Assembly (NCBI GenBank): GCA_031552145.1
Contig: JAVBMV010000005.1
Coordinates: 124,001-188,000, forward strand
Reading direction: 5' to 3'
DNA from: JAVBMV01 sp031552145
Lineage (GTDB): Bacteria; Myxococcota; Myxococcia; Myxococcales; UBA5297
Length of the DNA: 64,000 nucleotides
Shown: one piece after another, positions 25,174-36,570 of the stretch
Layout of the letters: every line of letters begins with the position of its first letter
How positions within the stretch are numbered: position 1 is the stretch's first letter
Program-made: the position numbers and the translations under genes
Notes under the pieces: generated by a model
Told to the model about the DNA's origin: nothing
Seen by the model: only the letters and a program-made list of their open reading frames with translations
Database searches by the model: none

Positions 25174-25545
25174 ATGCCCACGATTTCGCAGCTGGTCCGC
25201 AAGGGCCGCACGCAGTTGAAGACCCGGACGAAGAGCCCTGCGCTCCAAGAGAGCCCGCAGCGGCGCGGCGTCTGCACGCGCGTCTACACCACCACTCCGA
25301 AGAAGCCCAACTCGGCGCTTCGGAAAGTGGCGCGTATCCGCCTCGTGAACGGTATCGAGGTCACGAGCTACATCCCAGGCGTGGGCCACAACCTGCAGGA
25401 GCACTCGGTCGTCATGATCCGTGGAGGCCGTGTCAAGGACCTTCCCGGCGTGCGCTACCACATCATCCGCGGCACGCTCGACTCTGTTGGCGTGCAGGGC
25501 CGCAAGCAGGGACGTTCGAAGTACGGCGCCAAGCGCGCTGGCTAG
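25174..25545 (+). CDS. rpsL: 30S ribosomal protein S12
   Basis: S12 monitors codon-anticodon pairing in the decoding centre. It has 123 residues, the usual length. The segments TPKKPNSALRKVAR and GGRVKDLPGVRYH carry the wild-type lysines (43 and 88 in E. coli numbering), so no streptomycin resistance is predicted. The ATG at 25174 lies 9 bases after a GGAAGAA site. It is first in the str operon (rpsL-rpsG-fusA-tuf) behind a strong promoter. Confidence 0.97.
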   Translation: MPTISQLVRKGRTQLKTRTKSPALQESPQRRGVCTRVYTTTPKKPNSALRKVARIRLVNGIEVTSYIPGVGHNLQEHSVVMIRGGRVKDLPGVRYHIIRGTLDSVGVQGRKQGRSKYGAKRAG

Positions 25546-25599
25546 TCGGTTCTGACCCCTCCGCGCCAAGCGTGAGGGGCAATGCCAAGGAAAGATACG

Positions 25600-26070
25600 A
25601 TGCCTCGTCGTCGCGAAGTACAGAAGCGAAAGATTCTCCCCGATCCAAAGTTCCAGGACCGGCTCGTCACCAAGTTCGTCAACAACCTGATGCGCCGCGG
25701 TAAGCGCTCTACCGCCGAGCAGATCTGCTACGGCGCCCTCGAACTGGTGCAGGAGCGCGCCAAGGAAGAGCCTCTCAAGCTCTTCAAGAAGGCGCTCGAG
25801 AACATCAAGCCCGTCGTCGAGGTGAAGAGCCGCCGCGTCGGTGGTGCGACTTATCAGGTGCCCGTCGAGGTCCGGCAGGATCGCCGCGTCGCCCTCGGTA
25901 TGCGCTGGCTCATCTCCTACTCGAAGGATCGAGGCGAGAAGACCATGCGTGAGAAGCTGGCTGGCGAGATCCTCGATGCCTCCAACAACCGCGGCAACGC
26001 GGTGAAGAAGCGCGAAGACACGCACAAGATGGCCGAGGCCAACAAGGCCTTCGCTCACTACCGCTGGTAG
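25600..26070 (+). CDS. rpsG: 30S ribosomal protein S7
   Basis: S7 nucleates the 30S head and contacts the E site. It has 156 residues from the ATG at 25600, which gives the canonical MPRRREVQKRKILPDPKF. An upstream ATG at 25582 would add six residues but overlies the AAGGAAAG ribosome site and is rejected. The VKSRRVGGATYQVPVEV and EANKAFAHYRW motifs are intact. Confidence 0.97.
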   Translation: MPRRREVQKRKILPDPKFQDRLVTKFVNNLMRRGKRSTAEQICYGALELVQERAKEEPLKLFKKALENIKPVVEVKSRRVGGATYQVPVEVRQDRRVALGMRWLISYSKDRGEKTMREKLAGEILDASNNRGNAVKKREDTHKMAEANKAFAHYRW

Positions 26071-26127
26071 TCGCGCGGCCCGCCCCTGTCGGGCGGACCC
26101 TCGACCCGTGTTGGGTTGAGCAGGGGC

Positions 26128-26156
26128 TTGACAGGTCGGAGCGGCGCGTGTAGAAG
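26128..26156 (+). promoter_or_regulatory. Sigma70-type promoter upstream of fusA
   Basis: TTGACA at 26128, a 17-base spacer and TAGAAG at 26151 lie about 150 bases before fusA. The preceding hairpin (26080-26096, CCGCCC/GGGCGG) has no U-tract. fusA-tuf can therefore be made independently of rpsL-rpsG. Confidence 0.7.
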
Positions 26157-26309
26157 CCGCTCCCCAGTTTGCGGACGGTGCCGTCCGTAGCAGTATAAGT
26201 TCTTTGGCACGGGTAGAAGAAGAGTTCGACGCCGTTTCGGCGTCCGGGATGTAGTCCCAAGAGGGCTGCCTTCCGCGGGTTCCAGTGGTCTTTGCGAGGT
26301 CTAGTCTCC

Positions 26310-28388
<2,079 letters not shown>

Positions 28389-28482
28389 TCCAGTGAGCTT
28401 TCATCGGCTCTCGGGACTTTTAGTAAGTACTCAAACGGTGTAGCGAGACCCCACGCGGGTAAGTGAGCAAGGAGCTAAGGAA

Positions 28483-29676
<1,194 letters not shown>

Positions 29677-29694
29677 GCCCATTCGTTGTTGCGA

Positions 29695-29714
29695 GGCGGC
29701 GCATCCGCGCCGCC
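29695..29714 (+). terminator. GC hairpin after tuf
   Basis: A perfect 8-bp stem (GGCGGCGC/GCGCCGCC) with a 4-base loop lies 18 bases after the tuf stop. No U-tract follows, so it may attenuate rather than stop transcription. The remaining 119 bases before rpsJ show only a TTGACT (29780) without a matching -10. Confidence 0.4.
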
Positions 29715-29833
29715 CCGCGCTTGGGCTACAAGGTGCCCCTGGTCCTCTGTGGGCCGGCGGCAAAAGACGAAGCGACGGGTTGACTCCTCGGGCGAGAGCG
29801 CGAGGGACGCACCCGGTTCTTTGAGGCGATGGA

Positions 29834-30142
29834 ATGGCAACCCAGAAGATCCGTATTCGGCTGAAGGCCTACGACTACAAACTGTTGGATCAGTCAGCCG
29901 GCGAGATCGTCGAGACGGCCAGGCGCACGGGTGCGAAGGTGGCGGGACCGATCCCGCTCCCCACCAGGATCAACAAGTTCACGGTTCTGCGGAGCCCCCA
30001 TGGGGACAAGAAGAGCCGCGAGCAGTTCGAGATCCGCACCCACAAGAGGCTGCTCGATATCCTCGAACCCACTCAGCAGACGCTCGACGCGCTCATGAAG
30101 CTCGACCTCTCGGCGGGCGTGGACGTCGAGATCAAGAGCTGA
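29834..30142 (+). CDS. rpsJ: 30S ribosomal protein S10
   Basis: S10 (NusE) sits in the 30S head and also takes part in antitermination with NusB and NusG. It has 102 residues. The KIRIRLKAYDYKLLDQS start and VLRSPHGDKKSREQFEIRTH motif are typical. It heads the S10 operon. In the usual order rplC (L3) should come next, but rplD begins only 35 bases downstream. Confidence 0.97.
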   Translation: MATQKIRIRLKAYDYKLLDQSAGEIVETARRTGAKVAGPIPLPTRINKFTVLRSPHGDKKSREQFEIRTHKRLLDILEPTQQTLDALMKLDLSAGVDVEIKS

Positions 30143-30177
30143 GTGAGGCCTTCTTAGGATTCTAACAAGAGGCGGTC

Positions 30178-30825
30178 ATGGCAAGGTTTGAAGTCATCAA
30201 TGTAGACCGGAAGAAGGTCTCGGAGATCGAGCTCTCTGACGCGGTATTCGCGGCGGAGCCGAACGAGAACCTCATTTATGAAGTGGCCCGCTTCCAGGCC
30301 ATCAATCGCCGCGCGGGAACGGTGGCGGTGAAGAATAGCTCTCTCGTCTCCGGCGGCGGCAGGAAGCCCTGGAAGCAGAAGGGCACGGGGCGTGCGCGAC
30401 AGGGTTCGACCCGCGCGTCGCACTGGGTCGGAGGCGGAGTTGCCATGGGGCCGAAGCCCCGTGACTACACCTATCGTCCCCCCAGGGAGGTCAGGCGCGG
30501 TGCGCTGCGCGTGGCGCTCTCACAGGTGGCGCGTGAGAAGCGGCTGATCGTAGTCGATCAGTTTGCCCTCCGCATCGAGGAGAAGGACGGCAAGGCGCGC
30601 CTGACCCATGCGGCCAGGGAGATGCTCTGCGAGCGCCTCAGGCTCGAGTGTGCGCTGCTCGTCGACACCAAGTCGAACGAGGCGCTCCATCGCTCGGTCC
30701 GCAACATGGCCTGCTTCGACATCCTGGCCCCCGAGGGTATCAATCTCGAGAGCGTCCTCAAGCACGAGACGCTGGTCCTGACCGCCGACGCGGCCAAGGA
30801 GTTGGAAGGAGCGCTGGCGCCATGA
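30178..30825 (+). CDS. rplD: 50S ribosomal protein L4
   Basis: L4 lines the peptide exit tunnel and in E. coli also represses the S10 operon. It has 215 residues. The long tunnel loop is recognisable as SGGGRKPWKQKGTGRARQGS. The ATG at 30178 is preceded by CAAGAGGCGG. It follows rpsJ directly, with rplC missing between them, and its TGA stop overlaps the rplW ATG. Confidence 0.96.
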   Translation: MARFEVINVDRKKVSEIELSDAVFAAEPNENLIYEVARFQAINRRAGTVAVKNSSLVSGGGRKPWKQKGTGRARQGSTRASHWVGGGVAMGPKPRDYTYRPPREVRRGALRVALSQVAREKRLIVVDQFALRIEEKDGKARLTHAAREMLCERLRLECALLVDTKSNEALHRSVRNMACFDILAPEGINLESVLKHETLVLTADAAKELEGALAP

Positions 30826-31109
30826 ATCTGACCGATATCATCAAGGGGCCAATCGTCACCGAGAAGCTCGAGCGCGTCCGGGAGGAGCTGCATCAGTACT
30901 CCTTCCTCGTCGATCGTCAGGCCACCAAGGGCGACATCGGCCGCGCGGTCGAGAAGCTTTTCAAGGTCGACGTCGTCGCCGTTCGCACCTCGATTGCTCG
31001 TGGCAAGACCAAGCGCATCGGGAAGTCGATCGGCCGCCGCCCAAACTGGAAGCGCGCGATCGTGACCCTCGGCGAGGGGCAAAAGATCGGGCTGTTCGAG
31101 TCTGACTAG
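30822..31109 (+). CDS. rplW: 50S ribosomal protein L23
   Basis: L23 is at the tunnel exit and binds trigger factor and SRP. It has 95 residues. DIIKGPIVTEKLE begins the protein, and KLFKVDVVAVRTSIARGKTK is the conserved middle. The ATG at 30822 overlaps the rplD stop (ATGA), showing tight coupling. The C-terminus reads GEGQKIGLFESD, slightly different from the common acidic end. Confidence 0.95.
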   Translation: MNLTDIIKGPIVTEKLERVREELHQYSFLVDRQATKGDIGRAVEKLFKVDVVAVRTSIARGKTKRIGKSIGRRPNWKRAIVTLGEGQKIGLFESD

Positions 31110-31153
31110 GGGAGCCCAACGGCTCGTGAACCTCTTTCGATGCGAGTTGAAGA

Positions 31154-32002
31154 ATGCCGCTGAAGCACTTTAAGCCGACGAGCCCCGGACGCCGCCTCGC
31201 GACGTCCGTCGACTTCGCCGAAGTGACGAAGAAGAGACCCGAGAAGGCGCTGACCGAGAAGCTCAGCAAGTCGGGTGGTCGCAACAACTATGGCAACATC
31301 ACCACCCGTCACACAGGCGGTGGCCATAAGCGGCGCTACAGGATCATCGACTGGAAGCGCGGCAAGGATGGCGTCCCGGCGAAGGTCGCGGCGATCGAGT
31401 ACGATCCCAACCGCTCGGCCCGGATCGCGCTCCTCCACTACCTCGACGGCGCCAAGTCCTATGTGCTCTGTCCCGTCGGCGTCGCCGTCGGCGATCAGAT
31501 CGTCTCGGGCGAGGGAGCGGACATCAGGCCCGGCAACTGCTTGCCGCTGCGCTCGATGCCCCTCGGCACGGTGCTCCATAACCTGGAGATCAAGCCTGGC
31601 CGCGGCGCTCAGCTCATCCGCTCCGCGGGTAGCTGGGGCCAGCTCATGGCGAAGGAATCGGGCTACGCCCAGATCCGCATGCCCTCTGGCGAGGTGCGCA
31701 TGGTGCTGCTCGAGTGCCGCGCCACAGTGGGGCAGGTGGGTAATATCGAGAACGAGATCGTCCGTCTGGGCAAAGCGGGGCGCAAGCGCTGGCTGGGAGT
31801 TCGTCCCACCGTCCGCGGTCTCGCGATGAACCCAGTCGATCACCCGCACGGCGGTGGCGAAGGCAAGAGCGGTCAGGGTAACCCCCATCCGGTCTCGCCC
31901 TGGGGTAAGAAGGCCAAGGGCCTCAAGACCCGCACCAACAAGCGGACCGAGCGGCTCATCATCACGGGTCGTCGCCGGGGCGCGCGGAGCCAGTCCAGGT
32001 AA
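31154..32002 (+). CDS. rplB: 50S ribosomal protein L2
   Basis: L2 lies at the subunit interface near the peptidyl transferase centre. It has 282 residues. The motif MNPVDHPHGGGEGKS with the conserved histidine, and the GRNNYGNITTRHTGGGHKR segment, are intact. The C-terminal basic tail (TGRRRGARSQSR) is present. It follows rplW by 44 bases. Confidence 0.97.
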   Translation: MPLKHFKPTSPGRRLATSVDFAEVTKKRPEKALTEKLSKSGGRNNYGNITTRHTGGGHKRRYRIIDWKRGKDGVPAKVAAIEYDPNRSARIALLHYLDGAKSYVLCPVGVAVGDQIVSGEGADIRPGNCLPLRSMPLGTVLHNLEIKPGRGAQLIRSAGSWGQLMAKESGYAQIRMPSGEVRMVLLECRATVGQVGNIENEIVRLGKAGRKRWLGVRPTVRGLAMNPVDHPHGGGEGKSGQGNPHPVSPWGKKAKGLKTRTNKRTERLIITGRRRGARSQSR

Positions 32003-32078
32003 CTGATCGGCAGATAAACGCAACCAGATGCCGGGCGAGAGGTGATGCTCCGGCATTGAAGCAGTCGAGGAAGAACAC

Positions 32079-32387
32079 ATGACGCGTTCTCTCAAAAAAG
32101 GCCCGTTCGTCGACAAGCACGTGACCCAGAAGGTCGAAGAGCTGGTTCGTTCGAACGCAAAGAATCGGACCCTGAAGACCTGGAGCAGGCGCTCCACGAT
32201 CCTCCCCGAGTTCGTAGGCGTCACCTTCATGGTGCACAACGGCCGGAAGTTTGTGCCCGTCTTTGTCACCGAAAACATGGTCGGTCACAAGCTGGGAGAG
32301 TTCGCCCCGACGCGAACCTTCCACGGCCACACCGGCGAGAAGAAGGTGAAGGTCGGTGGAGCTTCCGCCGCGCCTGCCGCCAAGTAA
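32079..32387 (+). CDS. rpsS: 30S ribosomal protein S19
   Basis: S19 is in the 30S head at the A-site finger contact. It has 102 residues, about ten longer than E. coli, with a small Ala/Pro tail (GGASAAPAAK). TRSLKKGPFVDKHV and EFVGVTFMVHNGRKFVPVFV are canonical. The ATG at 32079 follows GAGGAAGA. Confidence 0.97.
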   Translation: MTRSLKKGPFVDKHVTQKVEELVRSNAKNRTLKTWSRRSTILPEFVGVTFMVHNGRKFVPVFVTENMVGHKLGEFAPTRTFHGHTGEKKVKVGGASAAPAAK

Positions 32388-32413
32388 GCACTCGAAGCGA
32401 AAGAGATCCAACA

Positions 32414-32761
32414 ATGGAAAGCACAGCCCAACTTCGTTTCCTGCGCATGGCGCCCCGCAAGGTTCGCCTCGTCGCCGATCTCGTCAGAGGACGGCCCGTT
32501 GGCCAGGCGCTGGCGATTCTCAAGTTCACGCCGAAGGCGGCGAGCCTGCCGGTCTCGAAACTCCTTCAGTCCGCGATCGCGAACGCGACGGACAGGAGCG
32601 AGGGGCGCGTCGACGTCGATCGCCTGGTCGTGAAGACCATCTTCGTGGACCAAGCGACCACGCTGCGCCGGTTCATCACCCGGTCGCACGGGCGCGGAAC
32701 TCGAATCAACAAGAAGACCAGCCACGTCTCGGTCGTACTGGCCGACCGCCAATCGAAGTAA
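32414..32761 (+). CDS. rplV: 50S ribosomal protein L22
   Basis: L22 extends a beta hairpin into the exit tunnel. It has 115 residues. RFLRMAPRKVRLVADLVRGR is the conserved start; the hairpin reads HGRGTRINKKTSHVSVVL. It lies between rpsS and rpsC as usual. Confidence 0.96.
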   Translation: MESTAQLRFLRMAPRKVRLVADLVRGRPVGQALAILKFTPKAASLPVSKLLQSAIANATDRSEGRVDVDRLVVKTIFVDQATTLRRFITRSHGRGTRINKKTSHVSVVLADRQSK

Positions 32762-32778
32762 GGAAGAGGAGAAGAGCT

Positions 32779-33444
32779 TTGGGTCAGAAAGTCCATCCCG
32801 TCGGCTTCCGCCTCGGCGTCATCAAGAGCTGGGACTCCAAGTGGTACGAGGAGAAGAACTACGCGAAGTGGCTCCACGAGGACATCAAGCTTCGCGAGTT
32901 CGTCAAGAAGAGCCTCGGGCACGCGGCCATCAGCAAGGTCGAGATCGAGCGCGCCGCCAATAAGGTCAAGGTGAACGTCCACACCGCCCGCCCCGGAATC
33001 ATCATCGGCAAGCGTGGCGCGGGTGTCGACACCATCAAGAAGGACCTCCAGAAGGTGACGCAGAGCGAGGTCTTCCTAAATATCGTCGAGGTCCGCAAGG
33101 CCGAGACCGATGCGCAGCTGGTCGCCGAGAATATCGCGACGCAAATCGAGCGCCGCATCGCCTTCCGCCGCGCGATGAAGAAGGCAGTGCAGACGGCTCT
33201 CAAGTTCGGCGCGAAGGGCATCCGGGTCGCCTGTGCCGGTCGCCTCGGCGGGGCCGAGATGGCGCGCTACGAGTGGTATCGCGAGGGGCGCGTTCCCCTG
33301 CACACCTTGCGGGCCGACATCGACTATGGGTATACGGCCGCGCACACCACCTACGGCAAGATCGGCATCAAGGTTTGGGTCTTCCGCGGTGAGGTGCTGC
33401 CGCAGGGTAGGGGACAGGCCTCGCTGCCTCCCCGCACGGTCTAG
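32779..33444 (+). CDS. rpsC: 30S ribosomal protein S3
   Basis: S3 forms part of the mRNA entry tunnel and helicase. It has 221 residues. The start is TTG at 32779, giving the canonical MGQKVHPVGFRLG, with GGAAGAGGAGAAG upstream; any longer reading runs through rplV. The KH-domain motif PGIIIGKRGAGVDTI is present. Confidence 0.96.
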   Translation: MGQKVHPVGFRLGVIKSWDSKWYEEKNYAKWLHEDIKLREFVKKSLGHAAISKVEIERAANKVKVNVHTARPGIIIGKRGAGVDTIKKDLQKVTQSEVFLNIVEVRKAETDAQLVAENIATQIERRIAFRRAMKKAVQTALKFGAKGIRVACAGRLGGAEMARYEWYREGRVPLHTLRADIDYGYTAAHTTYGKIGIKVWVFRGEVLPQGRGQASLPPRTV

Positions 33445-33471
33445 CGCACTGCTCGCCAGAGTTCGGGCGCC

Positions 33472-33510
33472 GTTGAAGTGTGACCGGTGAAGTAGGACCG
33501 GCGAAGTGAG
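33472..33510 (+). repeat. Short tandem repeat in rpsC-rplP spacer
   Basis: Three imperfect 14-15-base units (GTTGAAGTGTGACCG, GTGAAGTAGGACCG, GCGAAGTGAG) lie in the 115-base gap between rpsC and rplP, an unusually long gap for this part of the operon. No gene or clear hairpin is seen there. Confidence 0.4.
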
Positions 33511-33559
33511 AAATCTGGAGAGGTTCGGCTCAAGCTGAACCTGGCTCGGGAGTTGACAG

Positions 33560-33979
33560 ATGCTGCAGCCAGCACGCACCAAGCACAGAAAGATGATGAA
33601 GGGTCGCATGAGAGGTCAGGCGACTCGTGGCAACCGCCTCAACTTCGGCGACATCGGCCTCATGGCGCTCGAGCCGGCCTGGTTGACGAGCCGGCAAATC
33701 GAGGCCGGCCGTGTCGCCCTGACCCGTCACGTGAAGCGCGGAGGGAAGCTCTGGATCCGCATCTTCCCGGACAAGCCCATCACCAAGAAGCCCGCCGAGA
33801 CCCGTCAGGGTACCGGCAAGGGCGGCGTCGAGTACTACGTCGCGGTGGTCAAGCCAGGGCGCATGCTCTTCGAGCTTCAAGGGGTTCAGGAGGCCATCGC
33901 GCTAGAGGCGTTGAAGCTGGCGCAGTTCAAGTTGCCCATCGCGACGAAGATCGTTCGCCGCGTAGAGGAGACCATCTAA
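33560..33979 (+). CDS. rplP: 50S ribosomal protein L16
   Basis: L16 contacts the A-site tRNA acceptor region. It has 139 residues, normal. The KHRKMMKGRMRGQATRGN start and KPGRMLFELQGV are typical. The ATG at 33560 is preceded by CGGGAG with a suitable gap. Its stop overlaps the rpmC start by one base (TAATG). Confidence 0.97.
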   Translation: MLQPARTKHRKMMKGRMRGQATRGNRLNFGDIGLMALEPAWLTSRQIEAGRVALTRHVKRGGKLWIRIFPDKPITKKPAETRQGTGKGGVEYYVAVVKPGRMLFELQGVQEAIALEALKLAQFKLPIATKIVRRVEETI

Positions 33980-34176
33980 TGGCTACTGCCGAAGAGATGA
34001 AGTCGTTTTCGGTCGATGAGCTCGAGCGGCGCGAAGGTGAGCTGCGCGAGGCGATCTTCCAACTCCGGATCAAGCATCGCACGGGTGAGCTGGCCTCCAG
34101 CGCCGAGCTGCCCAAGAACCGCAAGGAGCTGGCGCGGGTCATGACCTTCCTCTCGGCCAAGCGGCGCGGGGCGTAA
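33979..34176 (+). CDS. rpmC: 50S ribosomal protein L29
   Basis: A 65-residue helical protein at the tunnel exit. It begins MATAEEMKSFSVDELERRE and includes FQLRIKHRTGELASSAELPK, the family core. It overlaps rplP by one base, so it is translated by termination-reinitiation. Its short length is normal. Confidence 0.95.
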   Translation: MATAEEMKSFSVDELERREGELREAIFQLRIKHRTGELASSAELPKNRKELARVMTFLSAKRRGA

Positions 34177-34182
34177 GAGCAA

Positions 34183-34515
34183 ATGGAGAAGACGATGTCA
34201 GAAGAGCTGAAGGCAGGCGCCGAAGAGAAGTCGACCTCGACGCGCGGTCGCGCCAAGACCCGCATCGGTGTGGTGACCAGCAACAAGATGAACAAGACCG
34301 TGGTGGTGCGCGTCGAGCGGCGCGTCCGCCATCCCAAGTACGGCAAGTACGTTCTCGAGGCGGTGAAGTACAAGGCCCACGTCGAGAACCACGACTACCC
34401 GGCGAACCCGACGATCGCCGAGGGGGACATGGTTCGCATTAGCGAGACCCGGCCGCTCTCCAAGGACAAGCGTTGGCGCGTCGTCGAGACCCTGCGCAAG
34501 TCGGGTCAGGCCTAG
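34183..34515 (+). CDS. rpsQ: 30S ribosomal protein S17
   Basis: S17 binds 16S rRNA early in assembly. It has 110 residues from ATG 34183, against about 84 in E. coli; the extra part is mainly an N-terminal polar extension of about 25 residues. The core is RIGVVTSNKMNKTVVVRVER, then RHPKYGKYVLEAVKYKAH. An internal ATG at 34195 with GGAG five bases upstream is an equally plausible start. Confidence 0.94.
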   Translation: MEKTMSEELKAGAEEKSTSTRGRAKTRIGVVTSNKMNKTVVVRVERRVRHPKYGKYVLEAVKYKAHVENHDYPANPTIAEGDMVRISETRPLSKDKRWRVVETLRKSGQA

Positions 34516-34617
34516 TCGAGCCGTAGGCTCGCTGTCCATTTTCCTCCCCGTGTCGCGGGGCGAGAGCCGGCGGGACGCTCCAGTGTGGAGCGGTCGGCGC
34601 GAAATGAGAGGTTGATC

Positions 34618-34986
34618 ATGATTCAGACGACCACACAACTAGAAGTGGCCGACAACTCGGGCGCAAAGCGCGTCTCCTGTATCAAGGTGCTCGGCGGCTC
34701 CAGGCGCAAGTTCGCTACCATTGGCGACGTCATCGTCGTCGCCATCAAGGAGGCGATCCCGAACGCCAAGGTGAAGAAGGGCGATGTCGCCAAGGCAGTC
34801 ATCGTGAGGACCGCCAAGGAGATTGCGCGTCCGGATGGCAGCTTCATCCGCTTCGACGGCAACGCCGCTGTCATCATCAGCAAGGATCTCGAGCCCGTCG
34901 GAACTCGCATCTTTGGGCCGGTTGCCCGCGAACTCCGCGGAAAGAAGTTCATGAAGATCGTTTCCCTGGCGCCAGAGGTTCTCTAG
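34618..34986 (+). CDS. rplN: 50S ribosomal protein L14
   Basis: L14 is at the subunit interface. It has 122 residues. The ATG at 34618 gives MIQTTTQLEVADNSGAK and has GAGAGG upstream, so the longer frame from 34585 is discarded. It starts the spc operon, with a 102-base gap after rpsQ that contains no obvious promoter. Confidence 0.97.
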   Translation: MIQTTTQLEVADNSGAKRVSCIKVLGGSRRKFATIGDVIVVAIKEAIPNAKVKKGDVAKAVIVRTAKEIARPDGSFIRFDGNAAVIISKDLEPVGTRIFGPVARELRGKKFMKIVSLAPEVL

Positions 34987-35043
34987 GTCCAGCGCTCCTG
35001 GGTGTGAAGAGGCTAGAGCCGGAAACGAAAAGGACGAGTCATC

Positions 35044-35409
35044 ATGCGAATCAAGAAGGGCGACACCGTACAACTGATGAAGGGCAAGGAGGCTGCTCAG
35101 CTCCGTGGTACGGAGAAGAGACCCCGCGGCAAGGTCGCCGAGATCCTCAAGAAAGAGGGGCGCATCCGCGTCGAGGGGCTGCGCCTTACCACCAAGCATG
35201 TCAAGCGCGGCCGCAACCCCAAGACGCCGGAGGGTGGCCGCATCGAGCAGATGGGAAGTATCACGCTCGAGAATGTGCAGCTGGTCTGCCCCAAGTGCGA
35301 CAAGCCGACCCGCGTCGGCATCAAGAAGGTCGACGTAGGCGGCGAGCGCGGCACCAAGAACGTGCGCATCTGCCGTAAGTGCGACGAGTTGATCGATCGG
35401 GTCGGCTGA
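35044..35409 (+). CDS. rplX: 50S ribosomal protein L24
   Basis: An assembly-initiating protein with a KOW motif at the N-terminus (IKKGDTVQLMKGKEA). It has 121 residues. The C-terminal half holds a zinc-ribbon-like CPKC...CRKC pair, common in the longer bacterial L24 proteins. The ATG at 35044 follows an AAAAGGA site. Confidence 0.95.
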   Translation: MRIKKGDTVQLMKGKEAAQLRGTEKRPRGKVAEILKKEGRIRVEGLRLTTKHVKRGRNPKTPEGGRIEQMGSITLENVQLVCPKCDKPTRVGIKKVDVGGERGTKNVRICRKCDELIDRVG

Positions 35410-35489
35410 TCCGGTCTGTACCCGAAAACGTGTAGCGACTGATCGGCGGGAGTTGTCCCGCAGGCCCGACCGAGGCAGGAGAGGACGAG

Positions 35490-36191
35490 ATGGCTGAAGA
35501 GAAGAAAGAGAAGGCCGAGAAGCCCAAGAAGGAAGCGAAGGGTGCTGCCCCCGCCAAGGAGCCCAAGAAGGGCGCCAAGGAAGGAAAGGGCAAGAAGGGC
35601 GAAGGCGGCTGGGAATTGGCGCCCGCCGGCAACCCCGATCAGAAGAAGGGGCCTGCCCGCCTGAAGGTGCGCTTCGAGAAGGAGCTCGTTCCGGCGCTCA
35701 TGAAGGAGTTGGGCTGCAAGAACGCGCTCCAGGTGCCCAGGCTTCAGAAGGTCGTGATCAACATGGGCCTTGGAGAGGCGATCTCGGAGCCCAAGATCAT
35801 CGAGCAGGCCGTCCAGCAGCTCGCGGCGATCACCGGTCAAAAGCCGGTCGTCACCCGCGCCCGCAAGGCCATCAGCAACTTCAAGCTCCGCGCCGGGCTC
35901 CAGATCGGAGCGATGGTCACCCTTCGCAACGATCGCGCCTGGGAGTTCCTCGACCGGCTCGTCAACGTCGCGCTCCCTCGCGTCCGCGACTTCAAGGGCG
36001 TCAGCCCCAAGGCGTTCGACGGGCGGGGTAACTACACGCTCGGCGTGCGTGAGCAGATCATCTTCCCCGAGATCAACTACGACCAGATCGAGAAGATCAA
36101 GGGCTTGAACATCAGCATCGTCACCTCGGCCAAGAATGACGAGGCTGGGAGAGCGATGCTCAAGAGTGTTGGGATGCCCTTCAGGGCGTAG
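35490..36191 (+). CDS. rplE: 50S ribosomal protein L5 with Lys-rich N-terminal extension
   Basis: L5 binds 5S rRNA and contacts P-site tRNA. It has 233 residues against about 180 in the family. The surplus is an N-terminal stretch of about 55 residues rich in Lys, Glu, Ala, Gly and Pro (MAEEKKEKAEKPKKEAKG and on). The L5 core begins near residue 58 and includes QVPRLQKVVINMGLGEA and KLRAGLQIGAMVTLR. The ATG at 35490 has AGGAGAGGA upstream and is the only start with a ribosome site, so the extension is likely translated. Confidence 0.93.
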   Translation: MAEEKKEKAEKPKKEAKGAAPAKEPKKGAKEGKGKKGEGGWELAPAGNPDQKKGPARLKVRFEKELVPALMKELGCKNALQVPRLQKVVINMGLGEAISEPKIIEQAVQQLAAITGQKPVVTRARKAISNFKLRAGLQIGAMVTLRNDRAWEFLDRLVNVALPRVRDFKGVSPKAFDGRGNYTLGVREQIIFPEINYDQIEKIKGLNISIVTSAKNDEAGRAMLKSVGMPFRA

Positions 36192-36232
36192 GCCTGTAGG
36201 CGCGGACTTGTGCGGGCCCCGGCCTGCGGCGA

Positions 36233-36259
36233 TTGCATCCCGGGGAGCGCATCTAGTAT
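36233..36259 (+). promoter_or_regulatory. Possible internal promoter in the spc operon
   Basis: TTGCAT at 36233, a 15-base spacer and TAGTAT at 36254 lie in the 133-base gap before rpsN. The spacer is short. Confidence 0.35.
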
Positions 36260-36324
36260 AGAGCCGCGCTCCGCGTGAGGACCTGGCGTCGACGCGATGG
36301 AGCGAACGGCGCAGAGAGAGAACG

Positions 36325-36510
36325 ATGGCGAAACTGTCGAAAATGGCTCAGGCGATTCGAAAGCCGAAGTTCAGTGCGCGCAAGCACAACCGCTGCCCCG
36401 TCTGTGGACGGCCGCGGGCGTTCTTGCGCAAGTTCGAGATGTGCCGGATCTGCTTCCGTGATCGCGCCCTGAAGGGCGAGATCATCGGCGTCACCAAGGC
36501 CTCCTGGTAG
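36325..36510 (+). CDS. rpsN: 30S ribosomal protein S14, zinc-binding short form
   Basis: A 61-residue S14 of the zinc type (also called rpsZ). The ligands are CPVC and CRIC, 15 residues apart, and the end is ITKASW-like (VTKASW). The ATG at 36325 follows AGAGAGAA. It lies in the usual place between rplE and rpsH. Confidence 0.96.
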   Translation: MAKLSKMAQAIRKPKFSARKHNRCPVCGRPRAFLRKFEMCRICFRDRALKGEIIGVTKASW

Positions 36511-36570
36511 TCAGTACGCATCGCAGCCCCGTAGGGTTGCTGCGGCGCTCTTTTTGAAGAGGAACGAATC

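Noticed and set aside
26292..26309. TTG at 26292 as the fusA start
   Set aside because: The GAGGT ribosome site at 26296 would lie inside the gene; GTG at 26310 has correct spacing and the family N-terminus.
29780..29808. TTGACT before rpsJ as an S10 promoter
   Set aside because: No -10 element occurs at 15-19 bases; the S10 operon may be read from the fusA promoter.
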